Below, one piece after another: positions 6,436-8,044 of a stretch of 8,044 nucleotides of DNA. The stretch spans positions 1 through 8,044 of the forward strand of contig JBKHHW010000142.1 of the NCBI GenBank assembly GCA_046538945.1. Direction: 5' to 3'. How positions within the stretch are numbered: position 1 is the first letter of the stretch; the number at the start of each line of letters is the position of its first letter. This stretch comes from JAEZKC01 sp046538945 (GTDB taxonomy: Bacteria; Fibrobacterota; Chitinivibrionia; Chitinivibrionales; Chitinispirillaceae). The notes under the pieces were generated by a model, which did not search any database, was not told where the DNA came from, and saw nothing but the letters and a program-made list of their open reading frames with translations. The position numbers and the translations under genes are program-made.

Positions 6436-7989
6436 ATGAGCGAAAGGAAACTGAGCAGAATCAAGGCAGTACTTCTTGATCTCGATGGAGTGGTGACCAG
6501 TACGGTGGAACTTCACACCAAGGCCTGGAAGCGGATGTTCGATTCTTATCTGGAGAAGTATTCACAGAAACAGGGTACGTCATTTGTGCCCATGGATCCT
6601 GTTTTTGACTACAAGGAGTATATTGACGGGCGTCCCAGATACGAAGGTGTGATGATGTTTCTGAGATCTAGAAATATCAAGCTGCCTTATGGTGATGAGA
6701 GTGATGAGGCCGGCAAGGAGACTGTGTGCGGGTTGGGAAATCTGAAAAACCAGATGTACCACACCTTTCTTCGGGAAGAGGGTGTTCATGTGTACGACGA
6801 TGCAGTGGAGATGGTCCGGAGGTGGCGCAGTATGGATTTAAAGACAGCGGTGATAAGCGCCAGCAAAAATTGCCGGGAAGTTCTAAACGTTGCCGGTCTT
6901 ACCGATCTTTTTGATGTGATTGTTGATGGTAACGATGCGGAGCTCAATAAACTCAGGGGCAAACCTGAACCGGACACTTTCGTTTTCGCTTCAAAGCTTC
7001 TGGGGCTGGACCCTTCCCAGTCCATAGTGATAGAAGACGCCGCAGCCGGGGTGGAGGCGGGCAGGAGGGGAAATTTTTCTCTGGTAGTGGGAGTTTCCCG
7101 GGACGGGAGAAGCAGCGAGCTGTTAATGAAAAACGGTGCCGATATGGTGGTGGCACAGCTGACGGAGGTGCTTCCGGTCGGGCCGCAGCAGAAAAGGGCT
7201 TTTGGTGAGATTCCTTCCGCGCTGGAGCATTTCGCTGATCTGGGGGATAAATTCGATGCACACGAGATTATGGTTCTTCTCGACTATGATGGTACACTTA
7301 CTCCCATCGTGGAGCGACCCGATCTGGCTGTCATGTCTGGGGAGATGCGTGATGCCGTGGATGCACTTTCCACTGTCACCCGGGTTGCAGTAGTAAGTGG
7401 AAGGGATCTGCGGGATGTAAGGAATCTTGTCAATTTGGATAATCTGTACTATTCCGGGAGTCACGGTTTTGAAACAGTTGCTCCGGACAATACCAGAATG
7501 GAGCTCGATGAGGCCAGGGAACGGATTCTATCCATTGACGGAGTTGAAAAGGATGCTCGAAGTATTCTCTCCGGCATTGAGGGCGCTTTGGTTGAGCGGA
7601 AGAAGTTCGCTTTGGCAATACATTACCGTCAGGTCTCTGGGGAGAATGTGGAAAAGCTTAAAACCGCGGTGCAGGAGATCGCTTCCGGTTACCCCGACCT
7701 CAAGCTTACATGCGGGAAAAAAGTGATTGAATTCAGACCGGACCTGCCCTGGGACAAGGGTAAGGCGGTGGACTGGATTATGAGCGAACTGTACCCTCAG
7801 GGGAATGCTGTACCTCTGTTTATCGGGGATGACATAACGGATGAAGATGCGTTCAGGGAGATAAAGGACTGGGGGATAGGCATACTGGTGGGAGATCACG
7901 GTGAGTCCAGTTTTGCCGACTACAGGCTGAATTCGACTGATGAGGTCAGGGAGTTTCTGTTGGAGCTGAAAAGAAGTCTTCAGGGCTGA
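6436..7989 (+). CDS. Beta-phosphoglucomutase / trehalose-6-phosphate phosphatase fusion
   Basis: This 517-residue cytosolic protein joins two HAD-superfamily enzymes. Residues 1-240 are beta-phosphoglucomutase-like: nucleophile and acid/base D15-L-D17-G, T23 and H27, S141-A-S-K-N145, K176, and E200-D201. These match L. lactis beta-PGM D8/D10, T16, H20, SASKN, K145 and E169/D170 (from memory). This half should convert beta-glucose-1-phosphate to glucose-6-phosphate. A linker of about 35 residues (EIPSALEHF) leads to a trehalose-6-phosphate phosphatase (OtsB) domain, about 275-517: D283-Y-D285-G-T-L-T, S321-G-R-D, S340-G-S-H-G-F-E, HYRQV, R-P-D-L-P-W-D-K441-G, and G464-D-D-I-T-D-E-D471-A-F. All catalytic motifs of both halves are intact. 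AGAGGA lies eight bases before ATG. The gene begins 46 bp after the GH65 stop with no terminator between. The two proteins together carry the domains of mycobacterial OtsB1 (Rv2006). Whether the OtsB half acts on trehalose-6-phosphate is inferred. Confidence 0.93.
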   Translation: MSERKLSRIKAVLLDLDGVVTSTVELHTKAWKRMFDSYLEKYSQKQGTSFVPMDPVFDYKEYIDGRPRYEGVMMFLRSRNIKLPYGDESDEAGKETVCGLGNLKNQMYHTFLREEGVHVYDDAVEMVRRWRSMDLKTAVISASKNCREVLNVAGLTDLFDVIVDGNDAELNKLRGKPEPDTFVFASKLLGLDPSQSIVIEDAAAGVEAGRRGNFSLVVGVSRDGRSSELLMKNGADMVVAQLTEVLPVGPQQKRAFGEIPSALEHFADLGDKFDAHEIMVLLDYDGTLTPIVERPDLAVMSGEMRDAVDALSTVTRVAVVSGRDLRDVRNLVNLDNLYYSGSHGFETVAPDNTRMELDEARERILSIDGVEKDARSILSGIEGALVERKKFALAIHYRQVSGENVEKLKTAVQEIASGYPDLKLTCGKKVIEFRPDLPWDKGKAVDWIMSELYPQGNAVPLFIGDDITDEDAFREIKDWGIGILVGDHGESSFADYRLNSTDEVREFLLELKRSLQG

Positions 7990-7997
7990 AGAGTGCA

Positions 7998-8044
7998 ATG
8001 AGAAGTAGCGTGGTTTTCAGCGTGAATACAGTTTCCGCTTCTAT
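7998..8044 (+). CDS. Possible start of a third operon gene (partial)
   Basis: An ATG eight bases after the stop of the PGM-TPP gene opens a frame that stays open to the window edge (MRSSVVFSVNTVSAS). The tight spacing and lack of a terminator suggest a further gene in the GH65 operon. The upstream sequence (GAAGAGTGCA) is only a weak ribosome site, and fifteen residues do not allow a family call. The true start may lie beyond the window. Confidence 0.3.
   Translation, partial: MRSSVVFSVNTVSAS

Noticed and set aside
7528..7998. 156-codon minus-strand frame at the right end
   Set aside because: It is antisense to the intact OtsB domain and its translation has no recognisable motif.
1..8044. 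tRNA, rRNA, CRISPR, insertion-sequence or prophage signatures
   Set aside because: None was seen on reading both strands. The gaps between genes are short (largest 219 bp) and contain only the control elements listed.

Overview
The window (about 50% G+C) is densely coded bacterial DNA: six complete genes, plus a possible gene tail at the left edge and a possible gene start at the right edge. No RNA gene, CRISPR array, insertion sequence or phage gene was found. Two well-formed sigma-54 (-24/-12) promoter motifs point to a Gram-negative-type bacterium with RpoN. I cannot name the genus.

Layout. Bases 1-51 may be the end of an upstream gene. A sigma-54-type promoter (56-70) precedes a 255-residue cytosolic protein of unknown function (126-893). 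A zinc-independent NAD(P)H:quinone-type oxidoreductase (992-1924) follows and ends at a strong hairpin terminator (1949-1980). Facing it on the minus strand is a two-gene unit: an erythromycin-esterase-like enzyme (2439-3770) followed 21 bp later by a two-CBS-domain protein (1986-2417). A 219-bp divergent spacer (3771-3989) holds a 20-bp near-perfect palindrome, a second sigma-54 promoter (3861-3876) and a leader hairpin. Reading right from it are a GH65 glycoside phosphorylase-type enzyme (3990-6389) and, 46 bp later, a fusion of beta-phosphoglucomutase and trehalose-6-phosphate phosphatase (6436-7989).

How the genes may work together. The GH65 enzyme would split an alpha-linked glucosyl disaccharide with phosphate to beta-glucose-1-phosphate. 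The first half of the fusion would convert this to glucose-6-phosphate, and the second half would act on trehalose-6-phosphate. The three domains are those of the single mycobacterial protein OtsB1 (Rv2006), split into two genes and in the opposite order. The CBS protein resembles Hrp1 (Rv2626c) in layout and length, and the esterase-like enzyme belongs to a family also present in Rv2030c. From memory, Hrp1 and Rv2030c are DosR dormancy-regulon members, and rv2006 lies beside that regulon's rv2003c-rv2007c group. The window therefore looks like a general stress or dormancy and disaccharide-metabolism locus, probably controlled in part by sigma-54. The functional link is inference; the gene families are clear from the sequence.
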